From positions 62,001-126,000 of the forward strand of contig NZ_FZOR01000007.1 of NCBI RefSeq assembly GCF_900188445.1: a stretch of DNA of 64,000 nt. The letters run 5' to 3'. A program made the translations under genes and the position numbers. Of the stretch, positions 22,890 to 31,267 are shown one piece after another (the stretch's first letter is position 1; each line of letters begins with the position of its first letter). The notes beneath the pieces are model-generated. The model searched no databases, was not told the origin of the DNA, and saw nothing but the letters and a program-made list of their open reading frames with translations. The DNA comes from Actinomadura meyerae (GTDB taxonomy: Bacteria > Actinomycetota > Actinomycetes > Streptosporangiales > Streptosporangiaceae).

Positions 22890-24731
22890 ATGGGCACCTC
22901 CCTGCAAGCGATGCGGTCCCGGCTCCTCGCGTTCGGCGTGCTGGGGGTGCTGGCGCTCGCCGCCTACGGCGGGCCGGTGCGGGCGCAGCCGGGGCCCGCC
23001 CCCTACCTGGACCCGCACCTGTCCGTCCAGGACCGGGTCGCCGACCTGCTCGGCCGGATGAGCCTGGCGGACAAGCTCGGCCAGATGACGCAGCCGGAGC
23101 GCAGGTACATCACCCACGACGAGGTCACCCGATACCGGATCGGGTCGGTGCTGTCCAGCGGCGGGTCGGCGCCCGTGCCGAACACGCCGGAGAACTGGGC
23201 GGACATGTACGACGGGTTCCAGCGGGCCGCGCTCGCCGCGCCGCTGCGCGTCCCGCTCATGTACGGCGTGGACGCCGTGCACGGCCACAACAACATGGTC
23301 GGCGCGACGATCTTCCCGCACAACATCGGGCTCGGCGCCACCCGCGACCCGGCGCTGGTCAGGAGGATCGGTGCCGCGACCGCGGCGGAGATGGCGGGGA
23401 CGGGCGTCGACTGGAACTTCGCCCCGTGCGTCTGCGTCGCCCGCGACGACCGGTGGGGACGCACGTACGAGTCGTTCGGCGAGGTGCCCGAGCTGCCGAC
23501 GATGATGACGACGGTCATCGACGGGCTCCAGGGATCCACGCTCAGCGGGCCCACGTCGGTGCTGGCCACGGCGAAGCACTACGTCGGGGACGGCGGCACC
23601 GTGGGCGGCGACGACCGGGGTGACGTCCGGCTGCCGGAGAAGGAGCTGCGCGCGCTGCACCTGGCGCCGTTCCAGGCCGCGGTGAAGCGCGGTGTCGGCT
23701 CCGTGATGGTCTCCTACAGCTCGTGGAACGGGCTGAAGATGCACCAGAACAAGTACCTGATCACGGACGTGCTGAAGGGCGAGCTGGGCTTCGGCGGGTT
23801 CGTGGTGTCGGACTACAACGGCATCGACGAGATCGACGGCAAGCCCGGATTCACCCGGGACGAGGTCGCCGCCGCGGTCAACGCCGGCATCGACATGGTC
23901 ATGGTGCCGGCGGAGTGGCGCCGGTTCCTGGAGTACCTGCGGGACGAGGTGCAGAAGGGCGACGTCCCGATGGCGCGCATCGACGACGCGAACCGCCGCA
24001 TCCTGACCAAGAAGTTCGAGATGGGCCTGTTCGAGCGGCCCATGGCGGACCGGTCGCACCTGGCGGCGGTCGGCAGCGCGGCGCACCGCGAGCTGGCGCG
24101 GCAGGCGGTCGCCGAGTCGCAGGTGCTGCTGAAGAACGAGGACGTGCTGCCGCTGGCCGGTGACGACAAGGTGTTCGTCGCTGGCCGCAGCGCGGACGAC
24201 ATCGGCATGCAGTCCGGCGGCTGGACGATCACCTGGCAGGGCGAGCCGGGGCCGATCACCCCGGGCACGACGATCCTGGACGGCATCCGCAAGGCCGCCG
24301 ACCGGGGCGCGACCATCACCTACAGCAAGGACGGCGGCGGCATCGACCCGTCCTATGACGCGGCGATAGCCGTGGTGGGGGAGACCCCGTACGCGGAGTA
24401 CCACGGCGACCGGACGGACGGCCTCCGCCTGGACGAGGCCGATCTGCGGACCATCGACCGGCTGCGCGCCTCGGGCGTCCCGGTGATCGTGGTGCTGGTG
24501 TCGGGCCGACCGCTGGACGTCGCCGCCCACCTGCCGAAGTGGGACGCGCTGGTCGCGGCGTGGTTGCCGGGCACGGAGGGGCAGGGGGTCGCCGACGTCC
24601 TGTACGGCGACGCCGAGCCGCGCGGGAAGCTCCCGGTGACGTGGATGCGCAGCGGCGACCAGGAGCCCATCAACAGGGGCGACGGCAAGAAGCCGCTCTT
24701 CCCGTTCGGCTACGGCCTGACCTACGGGTAG
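22890..24731 (+). CDS. Secreted GH3 beta-glucosidase/exoglucanase
   Basis: 613 residues from ATG 22890 (ATG 22911 is possible). A signal peptide ends near GPVRA. The GH3 N-terminal barrel contains the active-site pocket residues in KHYVGDGGT and the nucleophile Asp308 in VVSDYNG; the C-terminal alpha/beta sandwich follows to residue 610 and ends LFPFGYGLTYG. The layout resembles plant-type ExoI and bacterial 1,4-beta-glucosidases acting on short beta-glucans outside the cell. No carbohydrate-binding module is attached. The following ROK repressor may regulate it. Confidence 0.88.
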   Translation: MGTSLQAMRSRLLAFGVLGVLALAAYGGPVRAQPGPAPYLDPHLSVQDRVADLLGRMSLADKLGQMTQPERRYITHDEVTRYRIGSVLSSGGSAPVPNTPENWADMYDGFQRAALAAPLRVPLMYGVDAVHGHNNMVGATIFPHNIGLGATRDPALVRRIGAATAAEMAGTGVDWNFAPCVCVARDDRWGRTYESFGEVPELPTMMTTVIDGLQGSTLSGPTSVLATAKHYVGDGGTVGGDDRGDVRLPEKELRALHLAPFQAAVKRGVGSVMVSYSSWNGLKMHQNKYLITDVLKGELGFGGFVVSDYNGIDEIDGKPGFTRDEVAAAVNAGIDMVMVPAEWRRFLEYLRDEVQKGDVPMARIDDANRRILTKKFEMGLFERPMADRSHLAAVGSAAHRELARQAVAESQVLLKNEDVLPLAGDDKVFVAGRSADDIGMQSGGWTITWQGEPGPITPGTTILDGIRKAADRGATITYSKDGGGIDPSYDAAIAVVGETPYAEYHGDRTDGLRLDEADLRTIDRLRASGVPVIVVLVSGRPLDVAAHLPKWDALVAAWLPGTEGQGVADVLYGDAEPRGKLPVTWMRSGDQEPINRGDGKKPLFPFGYGLTYG

Positions 24732-24822
24732 CCGAAATCTCGATCAAGCCCGCTGACCTGGCTATCCTTGGCGCAGCCCGGCGCCGGGCGACCCCGGGCG
24801 CCGATCGCCGTCGAGAGGTGCC

Positions 24823-25956
24823 GTGTCGCAACATCCGCTGCACGGGGGAGATCCCTCGGTGCTCCGCCGCCTCAACGCCGCCGCGACCCTGCGGGCGCTG
24901 CGCGACGGCGGCGAGGCGACGCTGTCGGAGCTGGCGGCGCGGGTCGGGCTGTCGCGGCCGACGACCGAGGGCGTGCTCGGCGAGCTGATCCGCCGCGGGC
25001 TGGCCGCCGAGGACGCGCCGCGCCCCGGTGCCGGGCTCGGCCGTCCCGCGCGCCGGTACCGGTTCCGCGCCGAGGCGGGGTACGCGCTCGGCATCGACGT
25101 CCGCGCGCACCGGGTGCGGCTGCTCGTCGCCGACCTCACCGGCGAGGTCATCGGCGGACGCGGCGCCCCGCTCGACCCGCGGGCCCCGGCGGCGGAGCGG
25201 ATCGCGGCGGTGCGCGCCGCGGTCACGGCGTGCCTGGGCGCGGTGCGGGTCGGCCGCCGGTCGCTGTGGGCGGTCGCCGCCGGCACCCCCGGCGTCGTCG
25301 CCCCGGACGGGACGGTCACCTCCTGCACGGTGCCGCCGGGCTGGGCGGGGGTGCGCCTGGCCTGCGAGCTGGGCCGCTCGTTCCGCTGCCCCGTCCTCGT
25401 GGAGAACGACGCCAACCTCGCCGCGCTGGCCGAGCGGTGGGTCGGCGCCGCCCGCGCCGCCGACGACGTCGTGTGCGTGTACGCCGCGCTGGACGCCGGG
25501 ACGGGCGCGCTGATCGGGGGCCGGCTGCACCGGGGCCGCCACGGCGCCGCCGGGGAGGTCGGCATGCTGCCCGAGCTGGGGCTGCGCGACACCGCCGCGG
25601 CGCTGGCGGGGGAGCCGTCCCTGGACGGGGCGGTGCGGGTGCTGGAGGCGGCGGCCGCCGGCGACGCGGCGGCGACGGCGCGGGTGAACGCGCTCGCCGC
25701 CCGGATGTCCCGGGGCGTGGCCGCGGTGGCCCTCGCGCTCGACCCCGAGATGATCGTGGTGGCCGGGCCGCTCGGCACGGCCGGCGGCCCGCTGGTCGCC
25801 GAGCTGCGCCGGCTGGTCCGGCCGCTGTGCCCGGCCCCGGTCCGGGTCGAGGGCTCCCGGCTGGGGGACGAGGCGGTCGGGCTCGGCGCCGTCCGGCTCG
25901 CGCTCGACCGGATCGACGAGGACCTCTTCCGCCTCGACCGCCGCGCCGCGACGTGA
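24823..25956 (+). CDS. ROK-family transcriptional repressor (NagC/XylR type)
   Basis: 377 residues from GTG 24823 with GAGAGG upstream. An N-terminal winged helix (LRRLNAAATLRALRDGG to VGLSRPTTEGVLGELIRRG) is fused to a ROK sugar-kinase-like domain: LGIDVRAHRVRLL, VENDANLAALAE and HGAAGEVG. The CxCGxxGC zinc cluster of ROK kinases is absent, as in some regulators, so it should sense a sugar rather than phosphorylate it. Position 91 bp after the secreted GH3 suggests control of beta-glucan use. Confidence 0.87.
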   Translation: MSQHPLHGGDPSVLRRLNAAATLRALRDGGEATLSELAARVGLSRPTTEGVLGELIRRGLAAEDAPRPGAGLGRPARRYRFRAEAGYALGIDVRAHRVRLLVADLTGEVIGGRGAPLDPRAPAAERIAAVRAAVTACLGAVRVGRRSLWAVAAGTPGVVAPDGTVTSCTVPPGWAGVRLACELGRSFRCPVLVENDANLAALAERWVGAARAADDVVCVYAALDAGTGALIGGRLHRGRHGAAGEVGMLPELGLRDTAAALAGEPSLDGAVRVLEAAAAGDAAATARVNALAARMSRGVAAVALALDPEMIVVAGPLGTAGGPLVAELRRLVRPLCPAPVRVEGSRLGDEAVGLGAVRLALDRIDEDLFRLDRRAAT

Positions 25957-26038
25957 CCTCCCCGGTCCTGTCGGCGGCGGGTTGTAGGGTCCCGGTGGTA
26001 CGGGCGAGCGGGGACTGTACGAGACGGACGGGAGCGAC

Positions 26039-26347
26039 ATGAGCGCACAACCGGTCGAGCCTCTCCTTCCGGGCCAGGTCCACCGGGTCCCGCGGACGAT
26101 CGCGGGCATCGCCGCCTGGCTGTCCGAAGAGCGGCGCGCCGAGTTCCTCGCGGAGATCACCGCCGCCGAGGAGGAGGACGAGTACGAGGACGTCCTGGAC
26201 GGCTGGTGGGCCGAGGCGCACTTCGCGCAGATCCCCGACCGCGAGGCGCGGCGCGCCGAGGCGATCGCCGAGATGCGGGCGGGGAAGAAGGTCTCGCTGG
26301 ACGAGCTCCGCGCCCGCTGGCGGCTGCGCGGCGATGACGCCGGGTGA
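26039..26347 (+). CDS. Small acidic protein, candidate antitoxin
   Basis: 102 residues, rich in Glu/Ala/Arg and almost wholly helical, with a central WLSEERRAEFLAEI and the C-terminal VSLDELRARWRLRG. The shape resembles small actinomycete antitoxin-like proteins (DUF6247-like), but I do not recognise the family for certain. Its stop overlaps the next start by 4 bp (GTGA), typical of toxin-antitoxin order with the antitoxin first. Confidence 0.55.
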   Translation: MSAQPVEPLLPGQVHRVPRTIAGIAAWLSEERRAEFLAEITAAEEEDEYEDVLDGWWAEAHFAQIPDREARRAEAIAEMRAGKKVSLDELRARWRLRGDDAG

Positions 26348-26643
26348 CCACCGTCAAGGGCGGCTGGACCGTCTTCTGCTCGGAGTCGGTGTGCGAGGTC
26401 ATGGAGTCGATGCCCTCGCTGCGGGGCTTCTTCGTCGACTTCTTCTGTGACTTCGCGGCCGGGGCGGGGGCGGCGGTCGACCGGGGCTCGGCTCCTCCGG
26501 GCAGGCCGCAGGCCGAGCCGGGCGTCTACAGCCTCCTCGTCGAGAGCTCCGGCATCTTCATCGAGTACGCGGTGATGGCCGACATCAAGGAGTTCCTCAT
26601 CTCGAAGATGCTCTACAGCTGTCCGGCCAGGCCCGGGGGCTAG
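26344..26643 (+). CDS. Small basic/hydrophobic protein, candidate toxin partner
   Basis: 99 residues from GTG 26344. The C-terminal half, VYSLLVESSGIFIEYAVMADIKEFLISKM, shows alternating beta-strand and helix reminiscent of the RelE/ParE fold, though no catalytic residues can be named. A Gly/Pro/Ala-rich loop separates it from the N-terminal strand. It is coupled to the preceding small acidic gene and its stop overlaps that of the convergent NadR gene. The toxin call is inference from size, order and coupling. Confidence 0.5.
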   Translation: MTTVKGGWTVFCSESVCEVMESMPSLRGFFVDFFCDFAAGAGAAVDRGSAPPGRPQAEPGVYSLLVESSGIFIEYAVMADIKEFLISKMLYSCPARPGG

Positions 26644-27749
26644 GGGGTCAGCGGTTCGCCGAAGGTCCAGCCCTCGGCGAGCAGGGCGTCGGTCGCGGCG
26701 ACGGCGTCGGCCAGGCGGCGTTCGTGCGGGCCCGCCACGGTGATGTGCGGCAGGCGCCGCTTCTCGAGTTCCTCCCGGAAGCGGTCCGACATCCACCGGC
26801 GGATCGACTCGCCGTCGCGCCAGCCATCCTGCTCGAACGGGACACCCTCCGGCGACGCCAGGATCCACAGATGGTGCGGGACGCGCTCGTGGACGGCCTC
26901 CACCTCCGGCGCCGGCGTCCCGAGGTAGCGCTCGTGCCACACGACGGTCGCGAAGGCGTCGGTGTCGCAGACCAGCAGCGGCGACCCCGACCGGGCCGCC
27001 GCGTCCTCCAGCGCCGCGTGCCGTTCGGCGATCTCCGTGAACTCGGCGCTCTCCCAGGTCAGGCCGTCCAGCCACAGCGACGGGTCGCCGGTGGCGCGGC
27101 GCGCGGCGGCCAGTTTCTCCTCGGTGTACGTCCGGCCGTACTCGGGCACCCACCGGGTCGCGGCCCACACCCCGCCGCGCTCCGCGTAGTGCGCGGCGAG
27201 CGCGCGGGCGAGCGTCGTCGTCCCGGTCGACTCCGCGCCGACCACCACGACCCGCCGCGCCAGGTACGCCCGGACGGGCGGCGACAGGAACTCCCAGTGC
27301 GCCACCGGGTCCGCCCGGACGGCGGTGCCGCTGACCGGGAAGCGCTCGCGCGGCGGGTCGACCGGCACGTGCACGGCGGAGAAGCGCTCCGCCAGCTCGG
27401 GCCCGTACGCCTCGGAGCTGAACACCGCGTCCACCGGCGGGACGGAGACGCCGAGGCCCGACCGCATCGCGAGCCCCGCCCGGAACGCCGCGACGTGCGC
27501 CGACCAGGCCTCGCCCGACTCGTAGTCGATCTCCGCGTCGTCCACGACCGGGAAGACCTCGACGTTCGGCTGCCGGTGCGCCTCGCGCAGCCACGCCGTC
27601 CGCAGTGCGAGCGGGACGCTCTCCACGCTGGACGCGGCGACGACCACGCTGACCCGGGCGCACGCCGCCGCCGCGGTGTCGATCAGGTGGTGGTGGCCGG
27701 CGTGCGGCGGGTAGAACTTGCCGATCACCAGCCCGTGCGCGTACCTCAC
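26640..27749 (-). CDS. nadR: NadR-like NMN adenylyltransferase / ribosylnicotinamide kinase
   Basis: 369 residues from GTG 27749. The nucleotidyltransferase domain starts GLVIGKFYPPHAGHHHL (HAGH at 16-19) and ends with PVSGTAVRADP near 138-148. The kinase domain has GAESTGTTT at 171-179. In classical NadR this P-loop is GxxxxGK(S/T); here the lysine position is Thr. No DNA-binding domain is present, unlike enteric NadR. It is coupled (GTGA) to the pnuC gene, so imported ribosylnicotinamide would be phosphorylated and adenylated to NAD. Confidence 0.88.
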   Translation of the reverse strand: MRYAHGLVIGKFYPPHAGHHHLIDTAAAACARVSVVVAASSVESVPLALRTAWLREAHRQPNVEVFPVVDDAEIDYESGEAWSAHVAAFRAGLAMRSGLGVSVPPVDAVFSSEAYGPELAERFSAVHVPVDPPRERFPVSGTAVRADPVAHWEFLSPPVRAYLARRVVVVGAESTGTTTLARALAAHYAERGGVWAATRWVPEYGRTYTEEKLAAARRATGDPSLWLDGLTWESAEFTEIAERHAALEDAAARSGSPLLVCDTDAFATVVWHERYLGTPAPEVEAVHERVPHHLWILASPEGVPFEQDGWRDGESIRRWMSDRFREELEKRRLPHITVAGPHERRLADAVAATDALLAEGWTFGEPLTP

Positions 27750-28396
27750 GCCGCCGCGGCCGCCGCGTCCGCCGGGCGGGACCGCAGGTCGCGGCGCCAG
27801 GCCAGCAGCCCGGACACGCACAGCGCCAGGAAGATGACGTACAGGACGCCGGTGAGCTTGAGGTCCTTGTAGAGGTAGAGCGGGATGTAGACGAGGTCGG
27901 CGGTGATCCACAGCCACCACGACTCCAGCAGCTTGCGCGACTGCCCGTAGGTCGCCATGAGCGAGATCGAGGTGGTGAGGGCGTCCCAGAACGGCACGGT
28001 CGAGTCGGTCCACTCCGACAGCGCCCAGGTCAGCAGGGCGGTTCCGGCGGCGCCCGCCGCGACGAGGCCCGCCCATTCGGCCCGCCGCGTCCGCCGCACG
28101 GGGAGCGCGTCCCGGCCCTCGCCGCCGTACAGCCACACCCACCACCCGTACAGCTGGAGCGCGACGTAGACGACCTGGAGCCCGGCGTCGGCGTACAGGC
28201 CGCCGTCCAGGAACACCAGCCCGAGCAGGATCACGTTCGCGATGCCGATCGGCCAGTTCAGGATGTTCTGCCGGACGACCAGCCACACGTTCACCGCGCC
28301 GGTCGCGAAGCCGAGCAGCTCCGCCCAGGTGGTGGGGACGGTCCCGATGTGGAACGCGGGCTCCAGCAGCGGACCCAGCGGAACGTGCACCGACAT
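27746..28396 (-). CDS. pnuC: PnuC nicotinamide riboside transporter
   Basis: 216 residues from ATG 28396 with seven or so membrane helices. Family segments visible: FATGAVNVWLVVRQNILNWPIGIANVI near the N-terminus, LQLYGWWVWLYGG, and SRKLLESWWLWITADLVYIPLY toward the end; the W-rich helix lines the substrate channel in known PnuC. It provides facilitated uptake, with NadR trapping the substrate by phosphorylation. The 38-bp gap upstream holds no room for a riboswitch. Confidence 0.92.
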   Translation of the reverse strand: MSVHVPLGPLLEPAFHIGTVPTTWAELLGFATGAVNVWLVVRQNILNWPIGIANVILLGLVFLDGGLYADAGLQVVYVALQLYGWWVWLYGGEGRDALPVRRTRRAEWAGLVAAGAAGTALLTWALSEWTDSTVPFWDALTTSISLMATYGQSRKLLESWWLWITADLVYIPLYLYKDLKLTGVLYVIFLALCVSGLLAWRRDLRSRPADAAAAAA

Positions 28397-28434
28397 GCCG
28401 GCAATGATCACATATCGCCGGGCGGCGGCACAGG

Positions 28435-29184
28435 TCAGGCGGGGCTGAGCAGGACGAGCGGTTCCGTGGTCGGGCGCGCGGAGCCGCCGGCGGGCTCGAC
28501 GGTGACGCCGAGCTTGTCGGCGGGGCGCCAGGTCCCGGCGACGACCGGGTCCGTCCGGCCGGCGGGCAGCAGGCCCGCCGAGCGAGGGCCGCTCCGGTCG
28601 ATCAGCCACAGCTGGTACGCCTGCGACGGCGGCAGCGCCCGCAGCCCGGACGCCGAGACGACGACCCGCCCCCGCAGCGCGGACGCGACGATCGTGACCG
28701 TCCCGCCTCCGGCGGCGCGTCCGGTGGCGGTGCGCGCGTCCGGCGCGGACAGCACCGAGGCGACCTCCCGGTACGCGGCCTCCGTCCGCTCCACCCGGTG
28801 CCGTTCGCGGACCACGGCGGTGACGGACGCGGCCGTCACCAGGCAGGCGGCGGCCGCCAGCCCGGCGGCGACCGCGCGCCGCCACCGCCGCGGCCGGGAC
28901 GCGCTCGGAGCGGCCCGGCGCGCCGGCGCCGCGGGGGCCGCTGAGGCCGCGGGCGGGAGCTGCCGGACGTCCCGGATGCCCGCCAGCACCCGGCCGCGCA
29001 GCGCCGCCGGGGGAGCCTCGGCCGCCGCCATGGCAAGCCGGGCCGTCGTCTCCCGGAACTCGCGCAGCTCGGTCGCGCACGCCTCGCAGCCCGCGAGGTG
29101 CGCCTCGAAGAGCCGCCGCTCCGCCGCGTCGTCGATCGCGTCCAGCGCGTACGCGCCGGCGAGGGCGTGCGGTTCGTCGCTCAT
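28435..29184 (-). CDS. rskA: RskA-like anti-sigma factor
   Basis: 249 residues. The zinc-associated anti-sigma domain carries HLAGCEAC at about 29-36; a single membrane helix (AAGLAAAACLVTAASVTAVV) lies near residue 110; the extracellular RskA domain follows with AYQLWLIDRSGP and a C-terminal VTVEPAGGSARPT. It should hold the adjacent SigK-type factor at the membrane until regulated proteolysis. The start overlaps the sigma stop (ATGA). Confidence 0.9.
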   Translation of the reverse strand: MSDEPHALAGAYALDAIDDAAERRLFEAHLAGCEACATELREFRETTARLAMAAAEAPPAALRGRVLAGIRDVRQLPPAASAAPAAPARRAAPSASRPRRWRRAVAAGLAAAACLVTAASVTAVVRERHRVERTEAAYREVASVLSAPDARTATGRAAGGGTVTIVASALRGRVVVSASGLRALPPSQAYQLWLIDRSGPRSAGLLPAGRTDPVVAGTWRPADKLGVTVEPAGGSARPTTEPLVLLSPA

Positions 29185-29780
29185 CCCGCCACCCCCAGGC
29201 AGTCGCGCAGCCGGATGATGCCGTCGCGCATCCGGGTCCGGACGGTGTTGGGCGGCGCCCCGACCAGGGCCGCGACCTCGCGGTAGGTGTGGCCGCCGTA
29301 GTAGGCGAGCGTCACCGACTCGCGCTGCAGGCGGGTGAGCGTCCGCAGGCAGCGCCGCACCCGCTCGTGCTCCAGCCGGGTCTCGACCCGCTCGGCCACC
29401 GGGTCGGGCGCGCCGCCGGACCCCGCGCCGCCCTCGCCCTCGCGGGCCGCGCGCGCCTCGCGCTCGCCCGCGGCCTGCTCGCGCCGCACCCGGTCCACGG
29501 CCCGGCGGTGCGCGATCGTCGCGATCCACGCCATGGCGCCGCCGCGCGCGGGGTCGTAGCGGGCCGCGGACCGCCACACCTCGATCATCACCTCCTGCGC
29601 CACCTCCTCCGCCATCGCGGGGTCGCGGACGACCCGCCGCGCCAGCCCGAACACCGCCGGTGCCGCCACGTCGTACAGCTCCTCGAACGCGCGCTCGTCG
29701 CCGCGCGCGACCCGGCCGAGCAGCACGTCCGCGTCGCGCGCGGGCAGGGTGCCGCCCGGCGGTCCCGTCTCCGCCGGCAT
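29181..29780 (-). CDS. sigK: ECF sigma factor, SigK (ECF19-like)
   Basis: 199 residues from ATG 29780, which has AGGGGAG 6 bases upstream; ATG 29849, coupled to the preceding stop, is an alternative. Region 2 runs from LGRVARGDERAFEELYD to EVWRSAARYDPARGGAMAWI; region 4 is TLTRLQRESVTLAYYGGHTYREVAALVG. The interdomain linker carries a Gly/Ala/Glu-rich insert. Pairing with RskA fixes the class. The likely regulon includes the upstream DUF4331 operon, of which this is the fourth gene. Confidence 0.9.
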   Translation of the reverse strand: MPAETGPPGGTLPARDADVLLGRVARGDERAFEELYDVAAPAVFGLARRVVRDPAMAEEVAQEVMIEVWRSAARYDPARGGAMAWIATIAHRRAVDRVRREQAAGEREARAAREGEGGAGSGGAPDPVAERVETRLEHERVRRCLRTLTRLQRESVTLAYYGGHTYREVAALVGAPPNTVRTRMRDGIIRLRDCLGVAG

Positions 29781-29845
29781 CCCGCGCTCCCCTCGGTGGC
29801 CCGCCTCTTCGGCGCCGCGGACCGGGCGCCGCCTCGGACCGGACG

Positions 29846-31267
29846 TCATGGGACGAGTCCGCGCAGCGTCAGCCCGAGCCCGAGGAGGACGACCGCCGCG
29901 GACGTCCCTACGGGCATCATCCCGCTCGGCAGCCGCGGGCGCATGGCCGGAATGCGCCGCGTCAGCGCGCGGCCGGATCCGGCGACGAGCGCGCCGACCG
30001 CCGCGAGCGCGGCGGCGAGGCCGAGCCCGTAGGCGAGGACGAGCACGACCCCGAACCAGGCCCGCCCGATCGCCGCGCCGCCGACCAGCACCACCACGGC
30101 GGACGGGCTCGGCACCATGCCGCCCGCGAGGCCCATGAGCACGATCCCGCCCCGTCGCGAACGCGCCTCCCCGTGGCCGTGCCCATGCCCGTGTCCGTGC
30201 CCGTGGCTGTGCGGATCTCCGTGGCCGTGCGCGTGGGGATGGCGGCGGTTGCGGAGGGCGCGGCGCAGCAAAACGATGCCCGCCGCCGTCACGAGGACGC
30301 CGCCCGCCGCGCCGAGCCAGGAGAACAGCGCGTCCGGCGCGAGGACCGTCCCCGTCGTCACCAGCACGCCGAGCGCCAGCACCCCGGCGGTGTGGGTGAG
30401 CGCGACCGTGAGTCCCAGCGTGAGGACGTCCCGCGCCCGCCGCCGCCCGTCCCCGATCGCGTGCGCGGCCATGATCGTCTTGCCGTGCCCGGGTGCGAGC
30501 GCGTGCAGGGCGCCGAGCAGCAGCGCGATCAGGAAGGCGAGCGCGGCGAACCCGGGCGTGAGGTCCCGGCGGGCGACCAGGGCCGTGAACCGCTGCGTGA
30601 GACCGTCCGCGCCGCGCGGCAGCAGCCGCTCCGGACCGCCGGACGCCCCGCCGCCGGACGCCCCGCCACCGGAAGCGGGCGCGGCGAGCGGCGGCCCGCC
30701 CGCCCGGACGGTGAACGCCGCCGACCGCCGGTCGGGCGGGGAGGCGAGCAGGTCCGCCGGGTAGGCGGTGAGGCGGCGGCTGGCGGAGGTCTCCGGCACG
30801 TCGGACGCGGCCAGCGTCATCCGGTCGCCCCGCGCGGTGATCTCCCGCCAGCCGGTCCGGCCGTCCGTCCCGGCGTTCCGGAAGGAGACGGCGCCGGCCC
30901 CGGCGGGCGCGGTGACGCGGCATTCGAGGCGCAGCGTCGGCAGGCCCGCCTGCCCGCGCGGCGCCGTCGCGGACGCCGCCGCCACGGACGCGGGGACGGT
31001 GCGGCCGTCCACCGTGATCCGCATGGCCGAGGCGGCCCGCCGGCAGGCCCCGGCCGCCCAGGCGGACAGCTCGGCGGGGGACGGGCGGCCGTCGCGGTCG
31101 GCGTCCACCTCCGGCATGGCCTGCGCGGCGGGGATCTCCGCGAGGTCCTCGACGTGGTCGACGCGCAGCTCGTGCGGGGTCGCGACGAGCCCGTCGTATT
31201 CGTTGGCGGAGAAGTTCCCCAGCGGGTGCGCCGCCAGCAGCCCGGCGGCGATCACGGCGGCGATCAC
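29846..31267 (-). CDS. NicO-type nickel/cobalt transporter-like membrane protein
   Basis: 473 residues from GTG 31267 (GGGAGG 6 bases upstream). The N-terminal 190 residues are extracellular after a signal-like helix. The membrane part carries LGALHALAPGHGKTIMAAHAIG and LTHTAGVL, the paired His motifs of the NicO/RcnA group, and a cytosolic loop packed with HGH repeats (HAHGHGDPHSHGHGHGHG) that likely binds metal. It overlaps the TPR gene by 4 bp. Transport of Ni or Co, or metal efflux, is inferred from family only. Confidence 0.82.
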   Translation of the reverse strand: MIAAVIAAGLLAAHPLGNFSANEYDGLVATPHELRVDHVEDLAEIPAAQAMPEVDADRDGRPSPAELSAWAAGACRRAASAMRITVDGRTVPASVAAASATAPRGQAGLPTLRLECRVTAPAGAGAVSFRNAGTDGRTGWREITARGDRMTLAASDVPETSASRRLTAYPADLLASPPDRRSAAFTVRAGGPPLAAPASGGGASGGGASGGPERLLPRGADGLTQRFTALVARRDLTPGFAALAFLIALLLGALHALAPGHGKTIMAAHAIGDGRRRARDVLTLGLTVALTHTAGVLALGVLVTTGTVLAPDALFSWLGAAGGVLVTAAGIVLLRRALRNRRHPHAHGHGDPHSHGHGHGHGHGHGEARSRRGGIVLMGLAGGMVPSPSAVVVLVGGAAIGRAWFGVVLVLAYGLGLAAALAAVGALVAGSGRALTRRIPAMRPRLPSGMMPVGTSAAVVLLGLGLTLRGLVP

